Shown: positions 35,735-47,995, counted from the first letter of the stretch. The stretch: 64,000 nucleotides of DNA from Delphinus delphis (GCF_949987515.2 NC_082694.2:18757355-18821354); one strand, 5' to 3'. Program-made: numbers and translations. The notes: generated by a model not told the origin, from the sequence alone.

Positions 35735-36831
35735 GAGGAGGAAAGGGTGTTCGGCTCGGAACCTGGGGGTGATTCTGGTGCAGCGCAACATCAGGACTGC
35801 GGCGGAGGCCGTGGCCGCCTCTGTGCCCTCCTCGTCGACCTCCACAAAGGTCTTGTGGATGACCTGGGACAGGCGCAGGTCCCTCTGGGCCGACATGGCT
35901 GAGAAATCCGCCCTGGTGTCCTCGAAGGCGTCGGTCACACCCAGGGTGCGGAGGACACCCTCCATGCCGTAGCTCTTCCCCAGCTTAAACCTGGGCAGGG
36001 ACACCTCCACCTCCTCCTCTATCAGGTCCGGCCTCGTCCACTCGATGAATTTCTCATAAGCAAGGTCCTTTTCCACTGTTTTCAAATCGGTGTTTTCATT
36101 GGGAAGCATGATGATCATATTGAGCTCCCTGCCGATGTAGGGAAGCACCAGAATCTTCGTGAATATCTCTCCAATGTAGTTCATTTTAAAGGTGGATTTC
36201 TTGAAGATCATTTGCACAGCCTTCTCCACATTCTTGCTGACTTTGAACAGACTTTCCTTGGTGTGCTGTTTGTTAAACTGATTCTTCCAGTTTCCTTTGA
36301 AGTAGATGGCGTTCACGAGAACCAGACAGGTCATGGGGTCCACTGTATTTGGAGACAGCAGGTCTGTAATTTTTCCTTCTGTCCTTTGGGCTACCCAGGT
36401 GTTTATGTGTTTCCTGGATTCCTCCGCAGCACTGATAAAGTCCAGCTCTTCCGTCTCTGCTTGGTAGAATTTGCGGCAGGAATCTTTGAAAGATGGGAGG
36501 AAACCATAAGTCTTCTCTCCAAAGAGCCTGTTGACGGTTCGGAGCAAGTACTATATGCTGGTCCTGTTAACTTCGGTGAGAAGGTTCTGGAAACCCTGGT
36601 GGACGTCTCCACCTCCACTGCTGCTTTTGCTTAGAGAAAGTGCCTGGGACATCTGGGCCACAGTGTTTCCCTTTGCCCCCATGAAGACCATGGCCAGGGC
36701 AGAGGGGATGCTTATGGGTGAGAAAAACACATTTTTCGAGTTGTCTTCACCCAGGTGTTCAGAAGACATGAACCAAAGACTTAAATAAGTAATTCATACA
36801 CACACACAAAGTTGGCATATGATGAATTTTC

Positions 36832-37099
36832 ATTTTCCTACATTTATATATTTTTTCTAACAAGTGTTTTCTACTATTACAATCTTATTTGACCTAAAAT
36901 ATAATTATTTCCACTGTGTATAGTATAATTATTTATACTAAAACATAATTATTTTTTCTTGGCTCCTTCTTTTCCCAGTTTAATATTAGGTCTATGCTAT
37001 CTTCTTCAAGTGAAGTGTGGAGATTTCCTCAATCTGTGCTTTAGAATAGAATGTGTAGTATTAAATTTTTGTTAACATTTGCTACATAAAGCTACCTAG
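36832..37099. other. No recognised feature
   Basis: This AT-rich gap lies upstream of the serpin retrocopy. I see no promoter features that could drive it. Confidence 0.4.
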
Positions 37100-37613
37100 G
37101 TTTGAATTTTTTTTAGAAAAATTTGCCTCTTTACTCAGTCTTTATTATGAAACAATTAAGATTTTCTAATTTTTCCTTGCACCAAGTTCAACTTTTTTCA
37201 CCTGAGTTGTCCCTAAATTTTTCTCACTATTCTTTATCTTCTTTAGCTTATGTAATTAGTAATTCTTTCTCATTTTGGTGTGTTTATGAGTGTGGGAACA
37301 TACCTTCTCTTCCCTTCCCTCTTTCTGTCCTCAGTCTTGCCAGAGATTTGTCAATGCATTAGTCTTTCCAAAGTCCAACTTTAACTTTATTGATCTACTC
37401 CTCTTCATTTTATGTTGATGTTTTATTTAATTAAATTGGACTCATTTTATTTCTCTTTGAGTTTTAAAAAATTATTTTAGGCCAAATTGCCTCATTAATT
37501 TTCATCATTTTTTTCTTTTAAGATATATGCATTTAAGGCTTTGCATATCCTTCTTAGCATCACTTTAGTTCTATCCCAAAGGTTTGGATGTGTTATAAAT
37601 GTTTTCTAATTTC

Positions 37614-37656
<43 letters not shown>

Positions 37657-39240
37657 CTACCCAAAGGTCATTTAAGTGGAAGACATTAATTTTCAAAAAC
37701 ATGGGGATTTTTATGTTAAATCCTTTCATTTCTAGCTTAGTGCATTGCAATCAGAATGCATATAGGGGTCATATATGCTTGAAGTCCTTGTACACAATCA
37801 ATTTTATAAATGTTCTTGTGCTTGGAAAGATTAAATTCTCCAGTTTCTGAGCTCAGTCTTCTCTATATAGATATCAGGTTAAGTTTTAAAATTTGTTAAA
37901 TCTTCTATGACTCTTATTTAACGTTAGCCAATTTTTTCTATTAATTACCAAAAAAGTGTCAAGTAAAATATCTAGTACTCTGTCTTTTGCTTTCTCTGTC
38001 TTGAGGGTAAATTATCATGTGAATGGTCTTTCAGAACACTTATGTAGTCATGGTTATTGGATTTTTATCATTGGAGTGACTAAAATTTTTGGCTACTAAT
38101 TATTTGTGCCTTAACTTCTCTGTTTTTCTGTTATTAATATAGCTATACCAGCTCCTTTGGTTTGAATTTGTGTAGTAATTCCTTTTCGTCTTTTACAATC
38201 AACTATTTTGATAATTTATGATATAGCTGTGTCTCTTGTAAACAGAAGAGGTTGGATCATATATCTAAAGTGTGATGACAATTTTTACCCCTGAGGAATC
38301 TAATCGATTTTGGTAACAAAAATTAATGCCATATATGGACCTGTTTTTCACTTTACATTCTATCTATTTTATGTTTTTCTTTTCTCTTAGACTTTAGCTT
38401 CCATTTGAACTTATTATTTGTTCTTTCTGTTTTTATTCCTCTACTAGTTTGGAAGTTACACTTTCTGTTTCTATGCTATATTGTGTTTTTTAAACATTAT
38501 AAATTGCACACTTGATATGTCAGTCTAAATTTAATCAATATATTTTAAGTTTTCCCCCACAATGCTAATATTTTAGAACACTTTAATTTCATTCTTGTAT
38601 ATCAAAAATTACATACAAATATGTATGCATGTTAATTTTTTATTTAATGACTATTATTGTTTTATGCAATCAACATACATTTAGTATTACATATATATAC
38701 CACAACACATTGTACGTTATCTTTTTCTTTCTTGGTACTCAAATCCTCCTTCAGCACAACATTTAAATTTTTCTTTAGAGAGTATCTGTAGGTGGCATGC
38801 ATGTCAATTTTTGTTAGAAAATGTCTTTATATCACTTTCATTTTGAAAGACACCTTCACTGGTTATAATGATTTAGGCTGACAGTTATTCTCTCTCAGCA
38901 CATTGACTTTGTCATATTTCTGTCTTCTGGCATCCATTGTGACAGAAGTCATCTGTCAAGCTGTTACCTCTTTCAATGTAAACCTTTAGTTCTGGCATCT
39001 TATAAAATCTATATCTCATCTTTGGTTTTTGTCATTATCACCACAATGCAAATTTCATTTCCTTTATCCTGCTTATAAATTTTGTGAATCTTCGGGTTTC
39101 TTAAATCTTTCATAAGTTCTATCACTTGTGTCTTCTCAGTTCTAGATAGTCTCAGAATTATATCTTCAAATATTTTCTTTGATACACCCTTCTGGAATCA
39201 ACAAAAATAATTAATTTAGGTATATAGCCCACAATACTAG
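37100..39240 (-). mobile_element. Old L1M fragment, 5' half (ORF2 start, inter-ORF, ORF1 end)
   Basis: The plus strand shows typical reverse-complement L1M blocks. At about 37.53-37.61 kb is the 'gcatttaaggctttgcatatcc...tcccaaaggtttgg' part of ORF2. Near 38.23 kb is 'gtgtctcttgtaaacag'. At about 38.8-39.1 kb is a 'aaaatgtctttatatcactttcattttgaaagacacc' part. The decay is heavy, and a TA microsatellite interrupts it at 37.6 kb. Confidence 0.6.
37617..37654. repeat. (TA)n microsatellite
   Basis: About 38 bp of uninterrupted TA repeats lies within old L1 sequence. Confidence 0.95.
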
Positions 39241-39294
39241 TGGAAATGCAAGCCTTCTTCACCACTTTCTATGTAACACTATTGTTATTTGATC

Positions 39295-39510
39295 TTTTTT
39301 TTTTTTTTTTTTTTTTGCGGTACATGGGCTTCTCACTCTTGTGGCCTCTCCTGTTGCAGAGCACAGGCTCTGGACACACAGGCTCAGCAGCCATGGCTCA
39401 CAGGCCTAGCCGCTCTGCAGCATGTGGCATCTTCCTGGACTGGGGCACGAACCCATGTCCCCCGCATCGGCAGGCGGACTCTCAACCACTGTGCCACCAG
39501 GGAAGCCCCC
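39295..39510 (-). mobile_element. CHR-type cetacean SINE
   Basis: The element is in minus orientation with a 22-nt A tail (T run on the plus strand) at its left edge. The body is full length with several CpG-to-TpG/CpA changes, suggesting that it is older than the copy at 32 kb. Short TGATC repeats at the edges may be the target-site duplication. Confidence 0.9.
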
Positions 39511-40379
39511 TGATCATGTTTTTAAAGAAAATTATTAGAATCTATGTAGCTTGAGGAGAGAGAACACTTATTATGTATCCATGTATTCCTTGTAGTCCTG
39601 ACCATGATAACAAGTTAATATTTGGTGATTATTTTTAACAATTCATTATTTTTCCTAAATAGAATTGACAATAGAAACCAGTATTGAAACAGGCCAATAG
39701 CTATGTCAGTGATTTATGTGATATTGAAACAGGGCTTTGAAGAATTTTGATGCTTTTTCTCCTCTAGTATATTAAGACATTTTGTCATGGTGATAAGTAT
39801 TAAGAAATGTTATTGTCTATAGATATTTTAATATAGGAACTATAAACTGTTTGAAAGTTATGCCCCTGAGCGTGGATAAATAAAGTGAGACAGCCACTTG
39901 AGATTACTATTTCTCTTTTTAACCTATAGTATATCTTAAATATTATGGGCATTTCAAGTAAATGAAATTGTAGAACCAGAAGTGAAAGCATTCTTTAAGG
40001 TGGGAAAAATTATGGGTTTAAATGTCGTTAATTTAGAGATCTGAGAACACACTGTCCTAGGTGTAGTACTCTACTTGTTCTTTGTTAGATTTTTTTTTAA
40101 GTTTAAAAAATTAGAGACAATTAAGAAAACTTGATTCTGTTCCTAATCCTTTCTTGGATTATTTGACATTGAGGAAGTGGTTTAACTCTTCACAACTAGG
40201 TATGCTCATCTCAAAAAATTAGTTGATTGGAATTATCTTTGTAGCAGAACCCACAGGGAAATAGATTGTGTACCTTGACAAAACCAGTAAGTCACAGGTA
40301 CTTATTGAAACATTTATTAAGTTGATTAAGAATAAACTTGTAATAATTTGCATATATAAGTAACCAAAGGGGATATCTG
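39511..40379. other. No recognised feature
   Basis: No gene or nameable repeat is visible. Confidence 0.4.
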
Positions 40380-41250
40380 CATTTTCACTCAATTTCCACA
40401 GATGTGCACATAGCCACAGTACCTGATAACAGTGTTACCTAACCTGGATTTGGATCCACTGGCCAGACATGCAGCAAAGCCAATCTACTGACACTGGGTT
40501 GCAGTGAAGGAAAGTGCAATATTTGTTGCAGGGCATCAAGAAAGGAGAACAGGCAGCTAGTGCTCAAAAGACCTGAACTCCTTGATGGCTTCAGGGAAGG
40601 GTTTTTAAAGGCAATATTAGGATTGTGGATTGCAGGGTACCTGATCAGCTCGTGGATATTTTTCTGATTGGTTGGTGATGAGGTAACAGGGTGATGTTTT
40701 GTAAGTCAACATCATCAACCTTTTGGTCCCAGCTGGTCTGGGGTGTTCATGTTTCTGGTTAGCCGTTTTCATCTGGTGGGGTTCTGGTTTCTGTAAAAAC
40801 AACTTAGGAATGTGCGTCAGTCCTTATCTATATCATTCAGAGAATGGGGAGTTCAGTGACTCTGATATGTGGCTGATTTAGAGTCTAAGTTGTTACCAGT
40901 TTCCTGGCCCAAAAGGTATCCTTTGTTCCTGCATTTTTACATTTCCTAATCATTAACTCTCAAGCCAGTCTTCTGAGACTCAGGAGAGACCTGGGAGAAT
41001 AAAGCAAAAATCTTTTTCTTCAAAAGATAGGGACATGGGGTCTTGCAAGACATGGGTCTTGCAGCTCACATGAAGTGAGTTTGTCCATGTAGGATTAGCA
41101 AAAGCAGACACACGACTTGCTTTCTTATAGCCTGATCTACCTAGAATTGTGTGACACAACCAGGAGGATGGTTTAACCTGGGTTCAATCTTTCAATGGAG
41201 GATTCTCAAGTAACAAAGCATGTACTTGTTTCTCTTTCTTCAACAAACTT
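40380..41250 (-). mobile_element. Probable ERV LTR
   Basis: The central part ('ggttgcagtgaaggaaagtgcaatatttgttgcagggc' near 40498 and 'tgatcagctcgtgg...tctgattggttggtgatgaggtaacagggtg' near 40642) resembles an artiodactyl/cetacean ERV LTR in reverse orientation. I recognise the pattern but cannot name the family, and the ends are not resolved. Confidence 0.45.
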
Positions 41251-41469
41251 AAATACACACATGTGCACACATGCACGTACACAGAAAAGATATATAAAAA
41301 TCATATTCATCTTAATTTGATAGTTAAATTGTAGTGGGAATTCTATATTGCAGACATCCCTGTTATGTGAATAACTGGAGAGTAATCCAGGAAATTATGT
41401 CACCTATTGGGTACTTCCAGTGAATAAATGCATCTTCTTCCACATATTCAGTCTAGAAACAGAGGGAGC

Positions 41470-41900
41470 TATTGTTGACCTAAAACAAATAGGCTGCCAG
41501 ATATTTCTGCAGCAAAGATGAGTTTATTGCAGATCACTGGAGAATTGCAAATTTGGGGTCTGCAACCACGGCAAGCCTTGGACAAGTCCCTGCAGGACAA
41601 GGGAAGAAAAATTATTTTATAGTTGGGAAAAGGACATTGGGAGGGCTGTAGTAAACAAAAACTCCATGGTTTTTCATTGACTGAGTACTCACTAGGAAAG
41701 AAGAGGCGTATACCTCTTGTTGGGCTCTGCTATCATTGCAGGGCCTGAGAGCTTCCCTTTCTGGTCTCCCAGCTCTATTTAGTTTCTATTTTTAAATTTC
41801 TTTTGCTGTGTAACCTCTCTAATGTCACTGATACCTTAATTGGAAATCAGGAATATGTTACTTTTTCCTTTCTTGGGGAGATACAAATAAATGACAGGCG
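41470..41900 (-). mobile_element. Second probable ERV LTR fragment
   Basis: 'gcagcaaagatgagtttattgcagatcactggagaa' near 41508 gives a reverse AATAAA. Later blocks such as 'tgttgggctctgctatcattgcagggcctgagagcttccctttctggtct' near 41718 follow the order of an ERV-type LTR. It may be related to the LTR just upstream, but I cannot align the two by eye. Confidence 0.42.
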
Positions 41901-42184
41901 TTCATGATCAACTCAGCAATTTATGTTTTTGTTTCACTTTGTTTTTAATTAAGTGATTTTACTGAGGTGAAAACTACTTACATTGTATTTTATAATCCCG
42001 ATAACATTGTGAAAGATCTCCCTCAAGGTGTTTTTTTTGTTTGTTTGTTTTCAATACTTTTACAGATAAAATGTGAGAGATAAAAATGAAAGAGGAACAA
42101 AGAATATATCTACACATGGGGTTAACAGTTTAGGAATTTGTGATTCAGACTGACTTCTCCATGTTCATATTTCTCAGTGCTGTC

Positions 42185-42352
42185 TATTCCACCTTTTCCT
42201 TTTTTCTCCTCCTTCCTCTCTCCTGATCCCTTCTCCCCTTTTCCTTCCCTCTCTTCCTCCCCTCACCCTCTCCCTTCCTCTCTATTTCCTCCCCTTCCTC
42301 TTCTTCTCCCTCCATCTCCTCATCCTCCTTCTTTGTCTGTTTCTGTCTCTCC
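42185..42352. repeat. Polypyrimidine tract (CCTTCCTC-rich)
   Basis: About 165 bp of the plus strand is nearly all C and T, in irregular CCTTCC/CTCCTC units. Such tracts can adopt triplex structures. Confidence 0.9.
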
Positions 42353-42359
42353 CTAATAG

Positions 42360-43753
42360 CTTGTCATGAGATAAAAATCAAAGGCAAAACTGAGTGTAGC
42401 AGAATTCTTTAGTGATGGCACATTCTGCCTGACTACAAGAATTACTGGGGAATTTCTTCTTGATCATGGCTTGTGAAATTGTTTAGCTGAAAAATACTGT
42501 AAGATACACATTGTACATCACAACCTAGAATACACATATAAACTCTGGAAAACAGAGTCTCCTTAGCAATGCTATATGTGGTACACACATGTTCTACTAT
42601 ATTTTAATTTAAATTATTTTTTTATAATGCTTATGCCTACACAGTTGTTGTTATATAGCTAATTTGTTATATAACTTACAGTTTAAAAGTTAGTCATGAA
42701 GGGACATTCATGGTCTTAATGATAGAAGGACTTTCATTCAGAGACCACTGTCCTAAACTAGAATTGAGGATACAGGTACAGATTATAGGCTGAATATGAG
42801 GTAACGCTTGAATTAAATTTTTTAATATCAATTTATAATGAGGCTTATTTTCTTGTCATTTGTCTCTTGTTTATATATGTCAACCAGAGCTAAAAATAAA
42901 ATTCAAAATAGAAGGTTTTGGTTAATTAGGTTCTAGCTAATCATACTGCAACCTTTTAAGCTATAGAGATTTTGTTCTATCAAATTAGGAACTAATTAAG
43001 TGGAAAATTACATATAAAATGCCCAATAATTCATTTATTTATTTAAATATTCATCTATGTCTTATATTATGAAAAAATTTTAAAGACAACTTCAAGCACT
43101 GCTGTTTTCCTGTAGAAGCCTTTATATTGTTTTAGAAAAAAAAAAAAGAAAGGTATAAAAATTGGGTAATAGATTGGTTCCTTAGGTTACGGGATTTTGG
43201 AAGTGGCAGGCTAATCAGGGAATATCCTTTGCCAAGTTAAAAACTGTTTACTGTGATAGGTAAACTCCCTTAGGTTTATTTAATCATAATCATGCTCACT
43301 CCAATATTTTTTTCTGATATTCTGTGCCCATAGTGTGAATCTTCAAACTCTATTTAACAACACACATCTTTTTATTTAATTCAGATTAATTAATTTTACA
43401 ATGCAAATGATGTTTTCTTGTTGATATAAAAAGAGTAGGACATATTTTTGTAGTAAAATCTTCCCTCAAAGTTATTTAAATTCCTATGACCCAAGGCAAT
43501 ATTTTAATGTTTTAACATGTACTTTACATTTATTATAGTTGTGCTCACACCCTTTCATTTGTGATTTCTTACAATAATTTACTGTATGAATTAATGATAT
43601 GCTGTAACATTTCTCTATATGAGTATTTACAAGTACATTAAAATAAATTTTTGTTCAACAAGTATGGTATTTGCAAAGATGTATTGAAATAATCAATATT
43701 TCAGTTTTCTTAACCTTTCTGTATGTATTGGTTAGAAACAGGTGTTGTAACAA
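42360..43753. other. No recognised feature
   Basis: AT-rich DNA without a supported gene or repeat. Confidence 0.4.
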
Positions 43754-43925
43754 TAGTTCTCTGCCTTGGCTGCATGTCAGAATCAATGGCAGAGGTTTAC
43801 AAATGTCAACTCCTATGTTGTTTACTAGAATAATGAATTGGAAGCTCTGGGGGTGAGACACAGATCACAGTGTTTTTAAGCTCCTTAGGTTATTTCAAAT
43901 GCTTAGCTAAGGTAGAAAAGCACTG
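43754..43925 (+). mobile_element. MER5A-like hAT (Charlie) non-autonomous element
   Basis: The block order fits MER5A. 'agttctctgccttggctgcatgtcagaatca' is followed by 'agaggtttacaaatg', 'ctctgggggtgagacacagatcacagtgttttt', and an end resembling 'gtagaaaagcactgca'. It is a small DNA-transposon relic of the early mammals. Confidence 0.7.
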
Positions 43926-44195
43926 CAAATAAAGAGTAATAGTTGAGATTAATAGAGTGGATAAATCTTGTTGAAGCATTACTGTTACTCTTCCCAAAAT
44001 TTACTCTTCTTTGTGAGATGCAAAGAAATGAAAGGCAAATCATATTGCAAATATAATTTTTCTTTTGATAAAATTCAAGCATCATAATCAAATTTTCAGC
44101 TATTCATCATGCAAAATTATAGTTAATGACCTATGTGATATGTCTTGTTTTTGAAGAAGTTCAAATATTGAGTGTTTCGCTGTTACCAAAGTTCT

Positions 44196-44960
44196 TTTCT
44201 TTTTAAATATTTCTTGGAGTATATTTGATTTACAACGTTGTCTTAGTTTCAGGTGTACAGCAAAGAGAATCAGTTATATATATACATATATCCACTCTTT
44301 TTTTAGATTTTAGATTTTTAGATAGGCTGTTACAAAATATTGAGTAGAGTTCCCTGTGCTATACGGTATGTTCTTATTAGTTATCTATTTTATGCATAGT
44401 AGTGTGTATATGTCAATCCCAATCTCCCAATTTATTCCTCACTGCACTTATCCACTGGTAACCATAAGTTTGTTTTCAACATCTGTGACCCTACTTCTGT
44501 TTTGTAAATAAGTTCATTTGTACCCTTTTTTTAGGTTCCACATATAAGTGTTATCATATGATATTTGTCTTTCTGTATCTGACTTACTTCACTCCATATG
44601 ACAATCTCTATGTCCATCCATGTTGCTGCAAATAGAATTATTTTGTTCTTTTTTATGGCTAATTTCCACTGTATATATGTACCACATCTTCTTTATCCAT
44701 TCATCTGTCATTAGACATTTAGGTTGTTTCCATGTCATCGTTATTGTAAATAGTGCTGCAATGAACATTGGGGTGCATGTATCTTTTCGAATTATGGTTT
44801 TCTCTGGGTGTATGCCTAGGAGTGGGATTGTGGGTCATATGGTAGTTCTACTTTTAGTTTTTTAAGGAACCTCCATACTGTTCTCCATAGTGGCTGTACC
44901 AATTTACATTCCCACCAGCAGTGTAGGAGGGTTGCCTTTTCTCACTATTTCCTGTAGCTT
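44196..44960 (-). mobile_element. L1 3' fragment (ORF2 end and 3' UTR)
   Basis: The 3' end lies at the left ('tatttcttggagtatatttgatttacaac'), and the sequence runs into the ORF2 C-terminal region on the right. There 'tagtgctgcaatgaacattggggtgcatgtatctttt' near 44752 and 'acattcccaccagcagtgtaggagggtt' near 44907 are hallmark reverse-complement L1 blocks. It is 5'-truncated. Confidence 0.85.
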
Positions 44961-45381
44961 TAAAAAAATAGGAATCAAATTTATGTTAAGGTTTGCCTCA
45001 TTCTACCATAAGCTAATCATCTAAGAACATATCACTTAAAGATATGCTAAATAAAATCTAACATTTTACATTTAATATTATTTTCAATATGTGTACTCTA
45101 TGCTAATTAAATGCAAAAATATTTGGGGGATATGGAACTGTATGATTGTAGGAAATTATTTATATAATATATATAAATATATATTACAATATTATATGTC
45201 ACAATAATGTTCTATACAATATATGTACACATATACACATAAATTATACGTACATTTAACCATAGGTATATCAATGTACATATTTTTGTTGCCAAGTAGT
45301 ATATCAGTGATTTAAAAAAACTTTCAAACATAGAAATATATTAAATTAGTATAATATTTGTGGAATAAGTGGAGTAAAAAT
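44961..45381. other. AT-rich gap
   Basis: No feature is recognised apart from irregular TA-rich sequence near 45160-45200. Confidence 0.4.
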
Positions 45382-45394
45382 ATATAAGAACCAG

Positions 45395-45858
45395 GGACTT
45401 CCCTGGTGGTGCACTGGTTAAGAATCCACCTGCCAATGCAGGGGACATGGATTCAATCCCTGGCTCGGGAAGATCCCACACGCCGCAGAGCAACTAAGCC
45501 TGTGTGCCACAACTACTGAGCCTGTACTGTAGAGCCCACAAGCCACAACTACTAAGCCCATGCGACACAACTACTGAACCCCATGTGTCCTAGAGCCTGC
45601 ACACCACAACTACTGAACTCATGAGCCACAACTATTGAAACTCGCATGCTCTAGGGCCCACGTGCCGCAACTACTGAGCTCACATGCTGCAACTGCTGAA
45701 GGCTGTGCACCTAGAGCCCATGCTCTGCAACAGGAGAAGCCTGCGCACCACAACGAAGGGTAACCCCCACTTACTGCAAATAGAGAAAGCCTGTATGCAG
45801 CAATTAAGACCCAATGCAGCCAAAAAATAAATATAAAAATAAATTAAAAATTTTAAAA
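45395..45858 (+). mobile_element. CHR-1-like SINE with expanded internal tandem units
   Basis: The tRNA-like head ('ggacttccctggtggtgcactggttaagaatccacctgcc') is followed by a body of about eight imperfect units, each built around 'ccacaactactgagcc', and an AT-rich tail. ATATAAGAACCAG (45382-45394) and ATATAAGTACCAG (45859-45871) flank it with one mismatch. At about 460 bp it seems longer than the usual member of this family as I recall it, because of extra middle units. Confidence 0.85.
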
Positions 45859-45871
45859 ATATAAGTACCAG

Positions 45872-46319
45872 AAGGAAAAATGCACTACATAAAAAATTTC
45901 TACACTTTTAAAAATTTTAATAGAGAAAATTTTAAATCTCTATGGAATTCAGATTCATTTAGTTGTGTTTAATACAGTTACTTCACCATTTTATTGTAAA
46001 ATATTTACATTTGTAATGTCAGAAATTAAATTATTGTAACTATAAAATTTGATGAAGTAATTTATATATGAATTTTAACACAGGAATGATATAGTTATTC
46101 AAAATTGTTTTAGTATTGTTTCAAACAAACAATAGTTTGTTAAGACTATTGTTCCCCTTCCCATTTTTTAGTTTCCTTTAATTATAATTTTTAGCACTCT
46201 CTTAAATAAACTTTGGAATAATATTTTATTCCCCCAATATAATTAAAATTTTTATCAGAATTATAGTAATTTTAAACATAATTGAAAATACTAGATATAG
46301 TTTTGTTGTTCATGCTTTT
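45872..46319. other. AT-rich gap
   Basis: No feature is recognised. Confidence 0.4.
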
Positions 46320-47270
46320 TTCATAGTAATAGATTAATTTACATTTATTGGTATTTTGGGTTTATATTTGTGTAATCTCTTAATATAATAGCTGTATGTT
46401 TTTTAGTGTTTATTTCTAAGTAGTTTGTTTTTAACTTTTATTGTGCTAGAGATTTCTTTTCTTGGTCTCAATTTAGTTACTGGCATATAGAATAGCTATT
46501 GTATTCTATACATTCATTTTAAACATTTGCCAACATGTGTATATCTTTTATGATTCTAGCATTGTTTGTTGATTGTGTTAGGTTTTCTAATCTAAGGTAA
46601 CATACTTTTTAGGAAAATACTAATAAATAAATTCATCTTTTAAAAATTATTTATTTTATCTCTTAATCTTATAGCTCTGGCTAGAGATTCTAAGCTAACA
46701 TTAAATGATTGTTGCAGTTTTTATCTTGCTACTGATAGAAATTTCTCTATTTTCCTTTTATATTTTTACTGAGTATTTTAAAATTGGGAATAAATGTAGA
46801 CTTCTATCAGAATCACTGTGAGCATTAGTGTACTCGTATCTTTCCTCAACGTGTTTGTGTTTTAAATTATAGTAATATATTTCCTAATAGTAAACCAGGT
46901 CTTCATTTTTAGTATCCTGCTTGTTCTGAGTGAATGGTTACACTGTCACACTGCTTTACTAATACTCTGCTTAAAACTGTGGACTCTAAATTGAAACTGA
47001 AGTTGTTCTGAATATATTGTGCATTGTGGTCTCTGATTTTGATTCATCTAATAAAATAAGTTGTGAAACCAATTTAAGTGATTTGGAATTATCATTCTCT
47101 CCAATATTTGAGATAAATTATTTGTAAAAACATAAGTATGTAGATCCTCTTTAGGGGTCAAATAGGTTAATAGATTTTCTGATTCTCTTTACTTCTGACA
47201 TCTTACTTTTATTAATCTTTTCAAAGAAAGTGTTTTTGGACATATTTGTAAATATTTTCCATCTTATCTA
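46320..47270 (-). mobile_element. Old L1M fragment, ORF2 reverse-transcriptase region
   Basis: Reverse L1 ORF2 blocks are visible though weak. Examples are 'ttaatcttatagctctggctagagattc' near 46664 and the following 'ttatcttgctactgatagaaa', with a run of related blocks to about 47.26 kb. Confidence 0.5.
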
Positions 47271-47889
47271 ATTTAATATAGTTTTGCTTCAAATTTAATA
47301 ATTTCTACCTTTAGACTTTTGATATTTTTATGGCATAACTTATTTACCTATATTTGGTTGATTTTTGTATTTGTTTTATATATTTTTCTTAATTAGGAAA
47401 ACATGTGCTGTGATTTCCCTATGACTCAACAGTTGGCTGTATTCTCTCATCTTTTATTTCTAAATTAATACAGAAGTGGAAATAATAATGGGATGCATTT
47501 TGTAGTGAAATAAGAAGCAAGTCTGGACATTTGGGTATCTCTTCCTTTTCATTAATAAAAGATGTGGTGATTTTGCTCTAGGAAGACCCACACATTTGGG
47601 GTGTGCAACTGATATTATTAATCATCTTTCTTTTTGTCCCATGTATTTCTGTAATACTGACTTGATATTTAATATTAGCCCTTCAGCATTCTTATTTACA
47701 CACCTACTTTTTTCTTTTCTTAATGTCCAAATAAGGGGATGATGATGATACTAATTGAAGGTTAAATTTTATTGTCCTATTGAATTTCTTTTGAGTTTCC
47801 AGAGAAAGTTTAGAGAAAATATTTAATATCTACATCCTCATTTTCAATTCATAACAACTGTACTAATTGTTATATTAATTTTCTCATTC
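47271..47889. other. No recognised feature
   Basis: No gene or repeat is assigned here. Confidence 0.4.
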
Positions 47890-47995
47890 TGTTCTCATAA
47901 TACTGTGGAAGGAGAGCTATTTTTATCCCCATTTTACAAAAGAGGAATTAGGCTTATAAGAGACAAGAAAAAAATTAGAGTTTGAATCCACAAGT
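47890..47995 (-). mobile_element. MIR fragment
   Basis: The reverse core 'tttttatccccattttacaaaagaggaattaggc' at about 47919-47953 is followed by 'gagtttgaatccacaag', a match to reverse MIR. Confidence 0.6.

Larger units (their letters stand above)
35314..36800 (-). pseudogene. SERPINB6 processed pseudogene, broken by a stop and by a SINE
   Basis: SERPINB6 is an intracellular clade B serpin, a serine protease inhibitor. This copy has no introns. Minus-strand protein signatures run in order: [77 protein letters not shown], the hinge [15 protein letters not shown], an Arg-containing reactive loop, and a C-terminus ending in FCGRLSSP at 35451. A TAG at 36551-36553 replaces an expected Gln codon in frame. 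A probable single-base deletion lies near 36757, and the first 10 or so residues are not recognisable. The reading frame after the TAG is open for about 270 codons. A SINE at 35521-35734 separates the last 20 or so residues. An AATAAA signal at 35339-35344 (as TTTATT) and a 12-nt A tail at 35314-35325 show that it came from a polyadenylated mRNA. Confidence 0.93.

Noticed and set aside
36212..36634. 140-codon plus-strand frame opposite the serpin
   Set aside because: It is the antisense shadow of the SERPINB6 retrocopy, whose minus-strand frame has clear homology.
45395..45480. tRNA gene
   Set aside because: The tRNA-like head belongs to the SINE and lacks a complete cloverleaf. The same applies to the eight CHR copies.
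45395..45858. CRISPR-like array of repeated units
   Set aside because: The units are contiguous and imperfect with no unique spacers, and they lie inside a eukaryotic SINE.
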